A DNA stretch of 64,000 nt, from contig NZ_JAUHPX010000002.1 in NCBI RefSeq assembly GCF_030418305.1, forward strand, positions 310,001 to 374,000. Direction: 5' to 3'. The stretch comes from Demequina lignilytica (GTDB lineage Bacteria; Actinomycetota; Actinomycetes; Actinomycetales; Demequinaceae). The notes below the pieces were generated by a model. That model worked only from the letters and a program-made list of their open reading frames with translations. It was not told the origin of the DNA and made no database searches. Both the position numbers and the translations under genes were made by a program. Below, in pieces: positions 17,256-27,200 of this stretch; the stretch's first letter is position 1; every line of letters starts with the position of its first letter.

Positions 17256-17753
17256 CTAGTCGCACCCACAGGCACCCGCGGCGGTGCGCGCCTGCCAGCA
17301 GCGGTCGCACACGCCGTAGTCGCGCTCGACCGGCTTGGGCGAGGCGGGCTTGGAGAGACGCGCCGGGCGCGGCGCGTCGGCGGGGGCGTCGGACGCCCCG
17401 CCCGCCGGAGCCAGCACCGCATCGTCCACCGACACCGCCGCAGCGACCACAATCTTCGGGAACGCGACGCCCCAGTTGGTGGTGCCCGCGCGGTTCGTCT
17501 TCGACCACACCGCCTCGGGAAGGCCCGACGCGGAGACCACCTCGACCTCCGACGAGAACCACTCCACCCCACGATGGGTCACGTGCAGCGGATGCATGCC
17601 ATCGATCCGATGCAGCTTCACGTACGAGGCCTTGAGCTCACCGCCGACGATCCCGGCGCGCAGCGCGATCTGCCGCACCAGCGGCCGGTGCGCGACCTCC
17701 AGCTCGAACTCCTCCAGCGCGGCGTCGACGGGGATCAGGTCAGGCGTGTTCAC
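17256..17753 (-). CDS. Cys-tailed protein of unknown function, paralogue of the gene at 16717
   Basis: Protein of 165 aa. It lines up with the 139-aa neighbour along its length: DAALEEFELEVAHRPLVRQIAL with EDAITQFGLPLANRDFVRDLAA, the HVTHRGVEWFSSEVEVV segment with IASGHTTGFVSREEAK, TTNWGVAFPKIV with ASLWGVTHPVTY, and the tail VERDYGVCDRCWQARTAAGACGCD. It adds an Ala/Pro-rich linker of about 30 residues before the four-cysteine tail (C-x-x-C, C-x-C). The linker includes a GCATCGTCC motif (17419). The genes converge, 119 bp apart, as expected of an inverted duplication. Function unknown; a nucleic-acid or sigma/ribosome-associated zinc role would be a guess. Confidence 0.65.
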   Translation of the reverse strand: MNTPDLIPVDAALEEFELEVAHRPLVRQIALRAGIVGGELKASYVKLHRIDGMHPLHVTHRGVEWFSSEVEVVSASGLPEAVWSKTNRAGTTNWGVAFPKIVVAAAVSVDDAVLAPAGGASDAPADAPRPARLSKPASPKPVERDYGVCDRCWQARTAAGACGCD

Positions 17754-17784
17754 GGCGTCAAGGGTGCCACGGCTCGGACCCTGC

Positions 17785-18234
17785 TCAGTCCTCGATGACG
17801 TCCTCGCCGCGAGCCTCCAGCGCCGCCAACCCGTCCCGCATCCCCTGGAGGCGCTCGGGCGGATGACCCACCCAGTCGCGGATCTCCCCGACCACCCGCA
17901 CCGGCGCGAGCGTGCGATACGACAGCGTCGGGTTGCCCGGGAAGCGCTTGTCGGTGACGTTCGGGTCGTCCTCGAGCTCGCCGGTCGGCTCGACCACGTA
18001 GATCCGGCCGGGCCCGTCGCCCACGGCGAGCTCAGCGCCCCAGGTCGCCGCGTCGAGGGTCCGGGTCACGTACACGTGCCGCAGCGGGGCGTCGGGACGG
18101 AAGTTCGACTCGTAGCCGGGCTCGAGCACGTCGCCGGGAGCGAGCGCCGCCTTGGTCCCGTGCAGATACACGGTCCCGTCGCCGTAGACCTCGAAGGGCA
18201 CCGGTGGCTCGCGCGTCGTTCCTGCGTCGCTCAC
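17785..18234 (-). CDS. arr: NAD+-rifampin ADP-ribosyltransferase (Arr)
   Basis: Protein of 149 aa. The segments PFEVYGDGTVYLHGTKAALAPG, FRPDAPLRHVYVTRTLDAATWGAELA, GRIYVVEPTGELEDDPNVTDKRFPGNPTLSYR and VRVVGEIRDWVG follow the Arr family in order, and the length is typical. Arr transfers ADP-ribose from NAD+ to rifamycins in the cytoplasm, inactivating them, so the strain may resist rifampin. The GTG at 18234 overlaps the stop of the upstream membrane-protein gene by 4 bp (GTGA), implying coupled translation. Chromosomal arr genes are common in actinobacteria, so this need not be acquired; codon use is like that of the neighbours. Confidence 0.9.
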   Translation of the reverse strand: MSDAGTTREPPVPFEVYGDGTVYLHGTKAALAPGDVLEPGYESNFRPDAPLRHVYVTRTLDAATWGAELAVGDGPGRIYVVEPTGELEDDPNVTDKRFPGNPTLSYRTLAPVRVVGEIRDWVGHPPERLQGMRDGLAALEARGEDVIED

Positions 18235-19079
18235 GTCCCCGGCACCACCGTCCACGTCCGCTTCATCTCGAGCACCCAGTACACGGCGAACAGCGAGATC
18301 TCCCACCACTCGATCGCGAGGATCGCGTGCTCCCAGTGCGCGAAGGTCCGCAGCGCGAACACCACGGGCAGCCCCGCGATCATCGCCACCAGGATCGCGC
18401 CGTAGCGCCCGCGCGGCACCTTCTCGGTGCCGCCGAGCGGCTCGGGCCACACGTGGCTCGCGATCGCGGTGGCGAACCCGACGATCAGGAACACGGCGCC
18501 GAGCATGTGCACCGCCTGGAAGCCCGTCCCGCGCACCAGCGCGAGCCCGAGCACCACCAGGAACACCAGCTGGAGCGCCTGCGTGATCCAGAACCACACC
18601 TTGGTGGCCGTGCGGCGGCTGAGGTCCGCGACCCGCGGGGGGCCGTACTTGAGCTCGACCAGGACGTACAGCCCGGCACCGAGAACGATCAGCACGAGCA
18701 CGATCCGCAGGGAGTTCACCAGCTCGTCGGGGTCCGTCCCCGCGGGAGGGTTCGCGACCAGCGAGTCGAAGCCGGTGGGCACGAACGCGATCATCAGCGC
18801 GTAGAACCCCGCCACGTTGAGCGCGTAGTCCTCGAGCGGGTTGCCCTTGTAGGCGACCAGGCAGACCCCGGTCGCGACCATCGCGCCCACGAAGACGTCC
18901 TGCAGGAGCGTGCCGTAGTACTCGCTGATCGACCCCTCGAGGCTCCCGTAGACCACGAGCAGCGCGAGCGAGGACAGGAGGAGCAGCAGCGGCAGCGCCA
19001 CCAGCAGCATCCGAAGGTTGCGGTACGTCTCCACGGCACGCCACGGCTCGCGTGCCACCTGCTCGCTCGTGCTCCGCAT
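18231..19079 (-). CDS. polytopic membrane protein coupled to arr
   Basis: Protein of 282 aa with about seven hydrophobic segments (MLLVALPLLLLLSSLALLVV, DVFVGAMVATGVCLVAY, YALNVAGFYALMIAFV, IVLVLIVLGAGLYVLVEL, LQLVFLVVLGLALV, MLGAVFLIVGFATAIA, AILVAMIAGLPVVFAL). No conserved catalytic motif was recognised; the pattern NPLEDYALNVAGFYA repeats across actinobacterial membrane proteins of unknown role. It is translated into arr through a GTGA overlap, which suggests a link to drug response or simply an operon with a housekeeping membrane gene. Confidence 0.7.
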   Translation of the reverse strand: MRSTSEQVAREPWRAVETYRNLRMLLVALPLLLLLSSLALLVVYGSLEGSISEYYGTLLQDVFVGAMVATGVCLVAYKGNPLEDYALNVAGFYALMIAFVPTGFDSLVANPPAGTDPDELVNSLRIVLVLIVLGAGLYVLVELKYGPPRVADLSRRTATKVWFWITQALQLVFLVVLGLALVRGTGFQAVHMLGAVFLIVGFATAIASHVWPEPLGGTEKVPRGRYGAILVAMIAGLPVVFALRTFAHWEHAILAIEWWEISLFAVYWVLEMKRTWTVVPGT

Positions 19080-19165
19080 GGCGCCCCCTGCACCGTTGGA
19101 TCCGTCTCGAGGTCAGGGTTCCATGGTGCGCCCGATGGCTCCCGCTGTCGCGGCGGGCGGCCCCG

Positions 19166-19693
19166 CTAGCTCCCGACCGCCCCGCGGGACAGCTCGACGA
19201 ACCCCAACCCTTCGTACAACCGGATCGCGCCCACGCTGTCCGCGTCGACGGTCAGCCCCAGCCGGGTCTCCCCCTCCGCGAGCACGGCCCGCGCGGCGAT
19301 CCCCAGCAGCGCCGACGCGATCCCGCGCCGCTGCCACGCCGCGTCCGTGAGCACGCCGATCACGTACGGGTGGTCGGGCGCCTGCGGGTGGACGATGCGC
19401 CGGACCGTCAGCACGGCCCCCACCGGCTCCCCGGCATCGCCGAGCGCGACCGGCGACGCCTCCGGCATCACCTCGCCCCACGTGCCGTCGAACGAGGCGA
19501 GCGTCTCCGCCCGCAGCGCCTCCTCGGTGTCCTCGGGCGGGTGCAGCGGGTAGGTCGCGTACGCGAGCGCCGCGTGCCAGTCGAGATCGTCCATGGACCA
19601 GGGACGATGCCGCGGCCAGGTCCGCGCGCGCTCCGCCACGGTGGCGGCCTCGGCGGCCATGACGATGCGCTCGTATCCCACGCTCTCCCCCAT
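19166..19693 (-). CDS. GNAT family N-acetyltransferase
   Basis: Protein of 175 aa. The acetyl-CoA binding loop is visible as DAAWQRRGIASALLG (motif A, Q/R-x-x-G-x-G/A) and the C-terminal strand-helix as LTVDADSVGAIRLYEGLGFVELSRG. The N-terminal half is diverged. It has the same length and the same ending as the gene at 36063 (LGLTVD, GA-x-x-LYEGLGFVE-x-SRG, final GS), so the two are paralogues. Substrate unknown. It lies downstream of the exporter gene on the same strand, 39 bp away, and might be co-transcribed. Confidence 0.85.
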   Translation of the reverse strand: MGESVGYERIVMAAEAATVAERARTWPRHRPWSMDDLDWHAALAYATYPLHPPEDTEEALRAETLASFDGTWGEVMPEASPVALGDAGEPVGAVLTVRRIVHPQAPDHPYVIGVLTDAAWQRRGIASALLGIAARAVLAEGETRLGLTVDADSVGAIRLYEGLGFVELSRGAVGS

Positions 19694-19732
19694 GCGGGGA
19701 ACGCTAGCAGCGGCCGCCGCGCGGGACTCGGC

Positions 19733-21016
19733 TCACACCGTGACGCCCACCCCGACCAGCTCGGGCTCGTCGTCCCCCGCCGCGGCGAGGGCCTCGACCG
19801 GAGGCTCCCCCGCATCGTCCCGCGTCAGCGAGAACACGGCGGTCGCGACCACGGACCCCACGAGCATGACGATCACGAGCGGCACCGCCGTCGCCTCACC
19901 GCCGAGGCCGACGAGCGGCGCGACCACCCCGGCGAGCGCGAACTGCCCGAAGCCCAGCAGCGCCGAGGCCGCCCCGCTCGCGTCGGGCACGGCGTCCATC
20001 GCCATCGCCGTCACGGTGCCGAGCACCAGGCCCAGCGCGCCGACGGCCACCAGGATCGGCAGCGCGAGCCACAGCGCGGGCACGCCCACCACGACCATGA
20101 GCGCGAGCGCCACCGTCCCCGCGAGGTTGAGCGACAGCCCCAGCCGCGCGAGCCGGCGCACCCCGAAGCGACCGGTCAGGTTCATGGCGGCACCGCTCAC
20201 CACCATCAGCACCAGGGCGTTGACTCCGAACGCGAGCCCGTACTGCCAGGCGGTCAGCCCCATCATCTGCTGGTAGAGGAAGGGCGAGGCGGAGATGTAC
20301 GCCATCATCGTCGAGAACGCGAAGGCGAACGCCAGCGCCGCCCCGACGTACTGGCGCGTGCCGAGCTCACGCAGGCCCGCCCGGAGGGACGATGCGCCGC
20401 CGGCCCCCCGCGCCTCGCGCGGGTGGGTCTCGGGGACGAACATCAGCACGGCGACCAGCGAGGCCACGCCGATCCCGGCGACGATCCACAGCAGCCCGCG
20501 CCAGCCGAGAGGCTCGGCGAGCAGGCTTCCCGCGATGGGCGCGACCACGGGAGCGGCGCCCGAGACGATCATGAGCGCGCTGAAGGCGCGCGCCGCCTGC
20601 CGGCCGTGCGCGAGGTCCGCGATCACGGTGCGGCCGATCACCATGCCCGCCGCGCCGCTGAGGCCCTGGATCAGGCGGGCGGCGACCAGCAGCGCGACGG
20701 TCGGCGCGACCGCCGCGGCGGCCGAGGAGAGCACGAAGATCACGACGCCCGCGACGAGCGGTCCGCGCCGGCCCAGCCGGTCGGACAGCGGCCCGAACAC
20801 CAGCTGTCCCACCGCGGCGCCCACCAGGAAGGCGGTGAGCGAGAGCTGGATCGCCGAGGTCGAGGCGCCCAGCTGCTCCGCCATGTCGGGGAAGGCCGGC
20901 AGGTACAGGTCCGTCGCGAACGGCGCGGCCGCGGCGAGCAGCCCGGCGGTCACGATCAGCGCGGTGGTGAGCCGGGGCATCCGGCGGGGCGCGGCCTCGG
21001 CGGCGGGGGTGGTCAT
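19733..21016 (-). CDS. MFS multidrug exporter, Bcr/CflA-like
   Basis: Protein of 427 aa with 12 membrane segments. The start ATDLYLPAFPDMAEQLGAS and the loop-2 motif GPLSDRLGRRGPLV are diagnostic of the Bcr/CflA drug-resistance group; motif C appears around GAAPVVAPIAGSLL. It probably exports toxic organic compounds with proton antiport. It diverges from a MarR gene across a 72-bp gap containing a perfect palindrome (21027-21050), the classic arrangement in which the regulator represses both genes until a drug binds. Confidence 0.9.
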   Translation of the reverse strand: MTTPAAEAAPRRMPRLTTALIVTAGLLAAAAPFATDLYLPAFPDMAEQLGASTSAIQLSLTAFLVGAAVGQLVFGPLSDRLGRRGPLVAGVVIFVLSSAAAAVAPTVALLVAARLIQGLSGAAGMVIGRTVIADLAHGRQAARAFSALMIVSGAAPVVAPIAGSLLAEPLGWRGLLWIVAGIGVASLVAVLMFVPETHPREARGAGGASSLRAGLRELGTRQYVGAALAFAFAFSTMMAYISASPFLYQQMMGLTAWQYGLAFGVNALVLMVVSGAAMNLTGRFGVRRLARLGLSLNLAGTVALALMVVVGVPALWLALPILVAVGALGLVLGTVTAMAMDAVPDASGAASALLGFGQFALAGVVAPLVGLGGEATAVPLVIVMLVGSVVATAVFSLTRDDAGEPPVEALAAAGDDEPELVGVGVTV

Positions 21017-21026
21017 GCAGACTCCT

Positions 21027-21050
21027 TATAGTTATGAAATCATAACTATA
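21027..21050. promoter_or_regulatory. MarR-type operator, perfect inverted repeat
   Basis: Two 11-bp arms, TATAGTTATGA and its exact complement, separated by AA. It is the most AT-rich stretch in this part of the window, centred between the exporter start (21016) and the regulator start (21089). A further GATAACT half-site follows at 21055. The length and symmetry fit a winged-helix MarR dimer. Confidence 0.8.
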
Positions 21051-21088
21051 GTACGATAACTTTCGCAGGCAAGGAAGGGAGCGTGACG

Positions 21089-21595
21089 ATGACGTCCCGC
21101 ACGGATCACCTGGCAGACGTCGCCACCGCGGCGATCTCCGTCGCGCGCAAGATCCAGAGCGTGCCGTTCGACGATCCCGGGATCGTCCCGCTCTGCCACC
21201 TCGACCGGATCGTCATCCGCCACATCGACCGCTTCCCCGGACTGCAGCCGTCCGAGGTCGCCGCCGACCTCGGCCTGCAGGCGTCGAACGCCTCGACCGC
21301 CATCCGGTCGCTCACGCGGTTGGGCCTGGTCGAGAAGCGCACGGACGGCGCCGACCGCCGGGCGAAGCACCTCCACCTGACCGCCGCCGGCGAGGACGTC
21401 GGCCGCCGCGTGCGCGGAGAGTGGGCCGCCCTGCTCGACCCGCTGGTGTCCTCGGACGAGGACGCCGCGACGCTCGCGCGGGCTCTCGTGGCCCTGGACG
21501 ACGCGCTGAACCGCCACGTCGGATCCCACGGCGCCCTCGGCCCGGAGCGCACCGAGCCGGGCGCTCAGGCGTCGACGTCGGTGACCCCCTCGTAG
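21089..21595 (+). CDS. MarR family transcriptional regulator
   Basis: Protein of 168 aa. The winged helix reads LQPSEVAADLGLQASNASTAIRSLTRLGLVEKRTDGADRRAKHLHLTAAGE, with the DxRxK/H wing signature (DGADRRAKHL). ATG 21089 is best spaced from GGAAGGGA; GTG 21083 is close behind. It very likely binds 21027-21050 and controls itself and the exporter. Its 3' end overlaps the convergent VOC gene by 31 bp. Confidence 0.88.
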   Translation: MTSRTDHLADVATAAISVARKIQSVPFDDPGIVPLCHLDRIVIRHIDRFPGLQPSEVAADLGLQASNASTAIRSLTRLGLVEKRTDGADRRAKHLHLTAAGEDVGRRVRGEWAALLDPLVSSDEDAATLARALVALDDALNRHVGSHGALGPERTEPGAQASTSVTPS

Positions 21596-21933
21596 AGCCC
21601 GATCACGTTGCCGTCCGGGTCGGCGATCACCGCCCACCACGAGGTCTCGGAGATGGGCGACTTCTCCATCAGCACGGACGCCCCGTTCGCCCGAGCGAGC
21701 GCGACCGTGTCATCGATGGAGTCGACCTCGACGTAGCTGCGCGGCTGGGAGAACTCCGCGGAGCGCGGGGCCAGCCCTCCCCCGCTGATCTGGTTGGGCG
21801 CCTGCCACATCGGATAGCCCTCGAAGCCGGGCGGCTCCGCGATCCGCCACCCGAACAGCGTCGAGTAGAAGCCGGACGCCGCCGCCAGGTCGGAGACCGG
21901 GATGTCGATGTGCGTGATGTCGCCGTGAGCCAT
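21565..21933 (-). CDS. VOC family (glyoxalase-like) protein
   Basis: Protein of 122 aa with the start THIDIPVSDLAAASGFYSTLFGW and end AVIADPDGNVIGLYE, the two beta-alpha-beta-beta-beta ends of a vicinal-oxygen-chelate fold. His8 and Glu115-like positions could bind metal. Members include glyoxalases, bleomycin-type binding proteins and extradiol dioxygenases; which applies here cannot be told. The gene overlaps the MarR gene tail to tail. Confidence 0.8.
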   Translation of the reverse strand: MAHGDITHIDIPVSDLAAASGFYSTLFGWRIAEPPGFEGYPMWQAPNQISGGGLAPRSAEFSQPRSYVEVDSIDDTVALARANGASVLMEKSPISETSWWAVIADPDGNVIGLYEGVTDVDA

Positions 21934-22038
21934 GCGTGCCTCCCAGGGGTCGGGACGGCCGGGGCGCCGCCCACCCGACGAGTCTGCGTCGCGGGACGAT
22001 GCGCGGCAACAGGAGCGCCCGCGGCGCCAGGGCCGGAC

Positions 22039-24063
22039 CTACTCGAGATCCCCCAGATCGACCCCAAGATCGATCTCCCGCGGCCCGCCGACCCCCGCGC
22101 CCGGGGGCGACACCGGCTTGGGCAAGCGCGCGGCCGTATGGACCTCCTCGCGGACCAGCGCCTCGGGAAGCGCGCCCAGGAAGTAGGCGTCCTCGACGAA
22201 GCCGAGGCCAGCCGACGTGCTCACCCATGCGCGCACGGGCGTGTGTGCGAAGGTCCGGGTGACGATCAGCCTGTCCCGCGCCCGCGTGAGCGCCACGTAG
22301 AGCACCCGCCGCTCCTCCTCGATCGAGTCGACGTCGCCCAGGGAGCGCGCGGACGGGTACGCCCCGGCCGAGACCCCCGCGCAGAACGCCCAGTCCCTCT
22401 CGAGCCCCTTGGCCGAGTGCACGGTGGAGACGATGACGTGGTCGCCGTCGGAGCGGTCCTGCGACAGCTCCGAGGTGAACACGGGCGAGAGCAGGTACTC
22501 CTCGATGAACGCGCTGATCGACGGTCGTGACGCGGCGAGCCGCTCGACGTGCGAGAGGTCGCGCGACCGGGCGTCCCAGTTGTCGTTGCGGTACTTGTGC
22601 GCCAGCACGGGGGTGAGCATGGAGGCCGCCCGGCCCACCGCATCGTCCACCCGGGCCGAGGCCTCCTCGATGGCGTCCAACCCGGCGGCGAGCCAGCCAG
22701 GCAGCCCCTTCAGGGCGCGCTCGCGCGCCTCCCGTGCGGAGAGACCGGCGCCGCGGGCGTCGAGCACGTCGTCGAACACCCGCGCCGCCGTCCGGTCGCC
22801 CACGCGGGGCAGCAGCGTGAGCAGGCGCATCCAGGCGATCTCGTCGTCGGGGTTGGACACCACGCGGAGCGCGGAGAGCACGTCGCGCACGTGCGCGCTC
22901 TCGAGCAGCTTGACGCCGCCGTAGAAGACGTAGGGGATGTCGTTCTCGACCAGCCGCGCCTCGATCGCGCGACCCGAGTAGTTGGAGCGCACCAGGATCA
23001 GGTGGGTCGCCCAGGGCTGTCCGTCGTCGCGGGCGCGCATCATCTCGGCGGCGATCCAGCCCGCCTCGTCCTGCGGGGTCTCGAAGGAGTGCAGCTCGGG
23101 CTTCGCGCCGCTCCCCCGCACCGCGCGCAGGTGCTTGTCGTAGCCCAGCGGCGACTGATCGAGCAGCCAGTTGCTCAGGTCGAGGATCTCCTGCGTCGAG
23201 CGGTAGTTGTCCTCGAGCTTGAGCACCCGCGCGCCGGGCACGCGGTCGCGGAAGCTGTGGATGGACGCGAAGTCGGCGCCGCGGAAGCCGTAGATCGACT
23301 GCGCGTCGTCGCCCACGCAGTAGAACCGCGTGTGCGGGACCAGGGGGTCGATCAGCAGCCACTGCAGGGGGTTGGTGTCCTGCATCTCGTCGACCAGGAT
23401 CTCCTCGTAATGGCTGCCCACCCAGGCGGCCACCGCAGGGTCCTTGAGCCGCTCGGCGAAGATCATGAGGATGTCGTCGTAGTTGAGGTACTGCCGCTCG
23501 CGCTTGCGCTCCTCGAAGGCCCGCACGATCGCGCCGACGGCCTTCGCGTCGATGGTCTGGTCGGGATGCTTGACCCGGATCGCCTCGGCGAGGGTGATGC
23601 GGGTGTTCCGCGCGAAGGACAGGACGTCGACGATCTGGTCCGCCTTGAGCCCCTCGACCCGCTTGCCGCGCCCGACGACGCCGCGCATCACCTGCGCCTG
23701 GTCCTCCGCGTCGAGGACGCTCCAGCCCTCGTAGCCGAACACGTCGGGGTTGTTGCGGACGTGCCGCATCGCCCACCCGTGGAAGGTCATGGCGGCGACG
23801 CCCTCCTGAGCGCCACCGACCCCGATCTCGGCCTGGACGCGCGAGCGGATCTCGGCGGCCGCGCGGCGGGTGAACGTGATGGCGAGCAGCCGCTCGGGCG
23901 AGACGCCCTGGCGCAGCTGATGCCGCAGCCGCGCGACGATCGTGGTGGTCTTGCCCGTCCCTGCACCGGCGAGGACGAGGTTGTGGCTCGACCCGGTGAG
24001 GACGGCCTCGCGCTGGGCTGCGTTGAGGCCCTCGAGAACCGTGTCCGCACCCGCCTCAGCCAT
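22039..24063 (-). CDS. UvrD/Rep-like ATP-dependent DNA helicase
   Basis: Protein of 674 aa. SF1A motifs are all visible: GLNAAQREAV (Q motif), LAGAGTGKT (Walker A, about residues 31-39), TFTRRAAAEI (Ia), LVDEMQDTNPLQ (II), GDDAQSIYGFRGA (III), LEDNYRST (IV), VSTVHSAKGLERD (V) and LYVALTRARDRL (VI). It should unwind DNA 3'-5' in repair or recombination. The C-terminal tail after motif VI is short and Pro-rich, without an AddB/RecB nuclease domain. ATG 24063 starts MAEAGADTVLEGLN, right before the first conserved helix; the open extension to 24204 is not supported. Confidence 0.92.
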   Translation of the reverse strand: MAEAGADTVLEGLNAAQREAVLTGSSHNLVLAGAGTGKTTTIVARLRHQLRQGVSPERLLAITFTRRAAAEIRSRVQAEIGVGGAQEGVAAMTFHGWAMRHVRNNPDVFGYEGWSVLDAEDQAQVMRGVVGRGKRVEGLKADQIVDVLSFARNTRITLAEAIRVKHPDQTIDAKAVGAIVRAFEERKRERQYLNYDDILMIFAERLKDPAVAAWVGSHYEEILVDEMQDTNPLQWLLIDPLVPHTRFYCVGDDAQSIYGFRGADFASIHSFRDRVPGARVLKLEDNYRSTQEILDLSNWLLDQSPLGYDKHLRAVRGSGAKPELHSFETPQDEAGWIAAEMMRARDDGQPWATHLILVRSNYSGRAIEARLVENDIPYVFYGGVKLLESAHVRDVLSALRVVSNPDDEIAWMRLLTLLPRVGDRTAARVFDDVLDARGAGLSAREARERALKGLPGWLAAGLDAIEEASARVDDAVGRAASMLTPVLAHKYRNDNWDARSRDLSHVERLAASRPSISAFIEEYLLSPVFTSELSQDRSDGDHVIVSTVHSAKGLERDWAFCAGVSAGAYPSARSLGDVDSIEEERRVLYVALTRARDRLIVTRTFAHTPVRAWVSTSAGLGFVEDAYFLGALPEALVREEVHTAARLPKPVSPPGAGVGGPREIDLGVDLGDLE

Positions 24064-24242
24064 GCGAACGAGTCTAGGCGCGGGGTGCGACAGCGACTCC
24101 CGACCCGATCCGGGCATCCCGGACAAAAGTCGCAGGGCTCCCGATCCGCTGGCATGATCGAAGGCACCAGGACACGGAGCGGTGGCTGTGGTGCTGAGGG
24201 TCACGTGGCCGGCGCGTCTAGCGAGGCAAGTGGAGACCCGTC

Positions 24243-27200
24243 ATGGCATCGACCCTCAATGTTGACGTCCGACCCAGCGACACCCAGGCCTTCGAGGACG
24301 GCGTGCGCGCCGTGCTCTACGCGCGGGTCAGCTATCGAGCCGAGTCCGGGGACAAGCCCGACGGGGCCGAGGCGCCGCTCGCCGTCGGGGCGACGGTGCG
24401 CGCCGAGCTCGAGACCGACGGCACCGCCCAGTTCGAGATCGCCGACTTCGCAGGCGACGCCGGCGTCGAGGTGGCGATCGAGGCGTCCCAGGGCACCCGG
24501 CTGTGGGCCGCCAAGGTCAAGGCGACCCGCGGCAACGATCGCGCGTTCCACGCCTCCGCCACCTTCCCCGTCGACACGCTCGTGGACGCGACCGTGCGCA
24601 CCGAGCCCGACAGCACGCCCGCATGGCGGCGGGCGGGACGGTTCGTGCGGCTCGACGACCAGGTCGCCGACTTCGGCGGCACCCGCCTCTACGTCGCGCC
24701 CCTCGCCACCCGCGCCGACGACTCGCAATGGGCGGCCCTGCGCGCGGTGCTCGGCATGGACGGGAACGGCGCGGTCGGCACGTTCGAGGCCGAGGCGATC
24801 GACGCGGGCGCGGTGGCCGCGAACGCCGTGACCACGCTCGGCCTGCGTGAGGCCACCCTGCGCACCGACGGCGGCTTCGCCTTCGAGGCCACGCTGTCGG
24901 ACGGGTCCTCGGAGACCGGCTGGGCCTGGCTGCTGATCGGACGCGAGTCCTTCGCGGGCTTCCACCCCGACGACCCGGCGGTGGCGTCCGCGGAGCACAT
25001 CGTCATCGTGCTGCCCGCCGGCGCCCTCCTCGAGGGCGACGATGCGGCGGATGGGGGCGGCGCCTCGTCCCCCTCGGGCGTCCCGATGGACTTCGACGAG
25101 CGGCAGCTGATCGACAACCCCGCGGACTTCGCCGAGGACCCCGGCAGCGTCTGCCACCCGTTCAGCGCACCGCAGCGCATCCTGGGCGAGCGCCCGTTCC
25201 ACACCATCCTGCGGGTGGACCAGCCCGAGGTGGGCGGGGGGAAGGTCGGCACGGACTGGCGGGCGCCTCTGCTCGGGCTGAGCCTCGCGTCGATGCCGAT
25301 GCGGACCCGCGCGCTCGCGGCGCGCGACAGCGACCGCCCGCTCGAGACCGTGGTCCGCGACTCCGTGATCACCCGCATGCGGTCCCCCGAGACCATGACG
25401 GAGTGGTCGCGGTGGATCGGCAACCGCGCGGAGGGCCGACGTGCGGTCAGCCGCGGCAACCCGATCCGCTGGGAGGGTGACCCCACCGAGTATCAGGCCA
25501 CCACGGTGTGCGGCGGCCACATCCTCGACTGGCGCGTGCAGTGGCGCTCCAACGGATACTCGCTCGGCAACGTCGCCTACTCCCTCACCCTGGCGCCGCG
25601 CCAGGTCCGTCGCATCTCCCGGGTCTCGTGGTCGCGGAGGGACCGAGCGCGGCGCTCCGAGCGCACGCGCCAGCAGGACTCCGTCTCGCAGACCACGCTC
25701 AGCGACCGCGACTACTCCGACGCGGTCCAGTCGAGCCTCAGCGAGTGGGCGCACGGCGAGTCCGAGTCGAAGACCACCTCGGCCGCGGGCGGCATCGGCT
25801 TCGCGATGGGACCCGTGGTCATCGGTGGCGGCGCGGCGCACGGCCGCTCCAGCGCTTCGTCCACCCAGACGGGCGGGCGGCGGGTGGGCGCGAGCGAGGA
25901 GCAGCGCCTGCGCGACGCGATCCGCCAGTGGGGCGAGTCCGCGCGCTCCCTCAACAGCACCGTGGTGACCGAGGTGACGCAGGAGGAGGAGGCGGAGGGC
26001 GTCTCCGAGGTGGTCCGCAACATCAACTACTGCCACTCGCTCACCGTCACGTACTCCGAGATCCTCCGCCACCTCCGCGTGGACACCGTGCTGTCCGGCG
26101 TGCGGGAGTGCCTGTTCGTGCCGTTCACCATCACGCCGTTCGACCTGGAGAAGGCCATCTCGTGGCGTGAGCAGCTGCGCCGCGGGCTGCGCTCCCGCGA
26201 GCTCCGCTCGGCGCTCGACCACCTGGAGGAGGTCGAGAACGACTGGACCGGCTCGGACATCCCGGCCGGCGCGCGCAAGGACCAGCAGATCGAGTACCTC
26301 AGCGGCTCGATCTACGTGGACCTCTCGATCGAGCGGCCGCGGGCCCAGCTCAAGGACGAGGAGCTCGCCGACTACCTCAAGCTCGCCTGGGGCCCGTTCG
26401 GCCGCATCCTCGCCAGGCCCGCACGGCAGGTCCACGACCTGCTCGAGGCGATGGCCGAGCAGCGAGACTCCTACTACCAGCGCGAGGTCGCGCCCGGGAT
26501 GGCGGTCAAGTGGGCGGACCGGCTCGAGCTGTTCGCGGGGGACAAGAAGATCGACAGCATCGACCTCACGCTCGCGACGCGGTACCGCTTCGGCAGCAAG
26601 GTGCGGATCGACTTCCAGGCGGCCGCCCCGGACGGCGTCACCCGCGACGACCTCAAGGAGCTCAAGGTGGTCGCGGGGCACGACCTCCCGCCGGGCAGCT
26701 CGGCGAACCTCCGCAGCGCGTCGATCGACTACTCCACCGCCACGTTCGACCACTCCGCCCGGTCGGCGCCCCTGGTCGGGGACCTGATCGACGTCGAGAC
26801 CGGGGCGATCGATCCCGAGGGCGCCGTGTCCTACCTGCGCCTGACGCCGTGGGAGCTGCGCGACCAGCGCGTCGAGATCGAGAGCCAGGTGGACCAGCTC
26901 ATCACGCACCTCAACGCCAACCGGGTCTACTACCACAAGGTGATCTGGTGGCTCATGGACCGCGACGAGCTCTACATGATGCTCGACGGCTTCACCAGCC
27001 CCTACGGCCGGCGCTTCGACGGCACCGACTGGGTCGACGACCCGGGCCGCTCGATCGCCTCGGTGGTCGAGCGCGAGCCGCTCGCGATCCTGGGCAACTC
27101 CCTGGTGCTGCGGGTGGCGAGCGGCGCCTTCCTGGGAGTCGACGGACACCCCAGCCCCGACGCCCTGCGCGAGTACTACGTGGACGGCGCCGCGGTGCCC

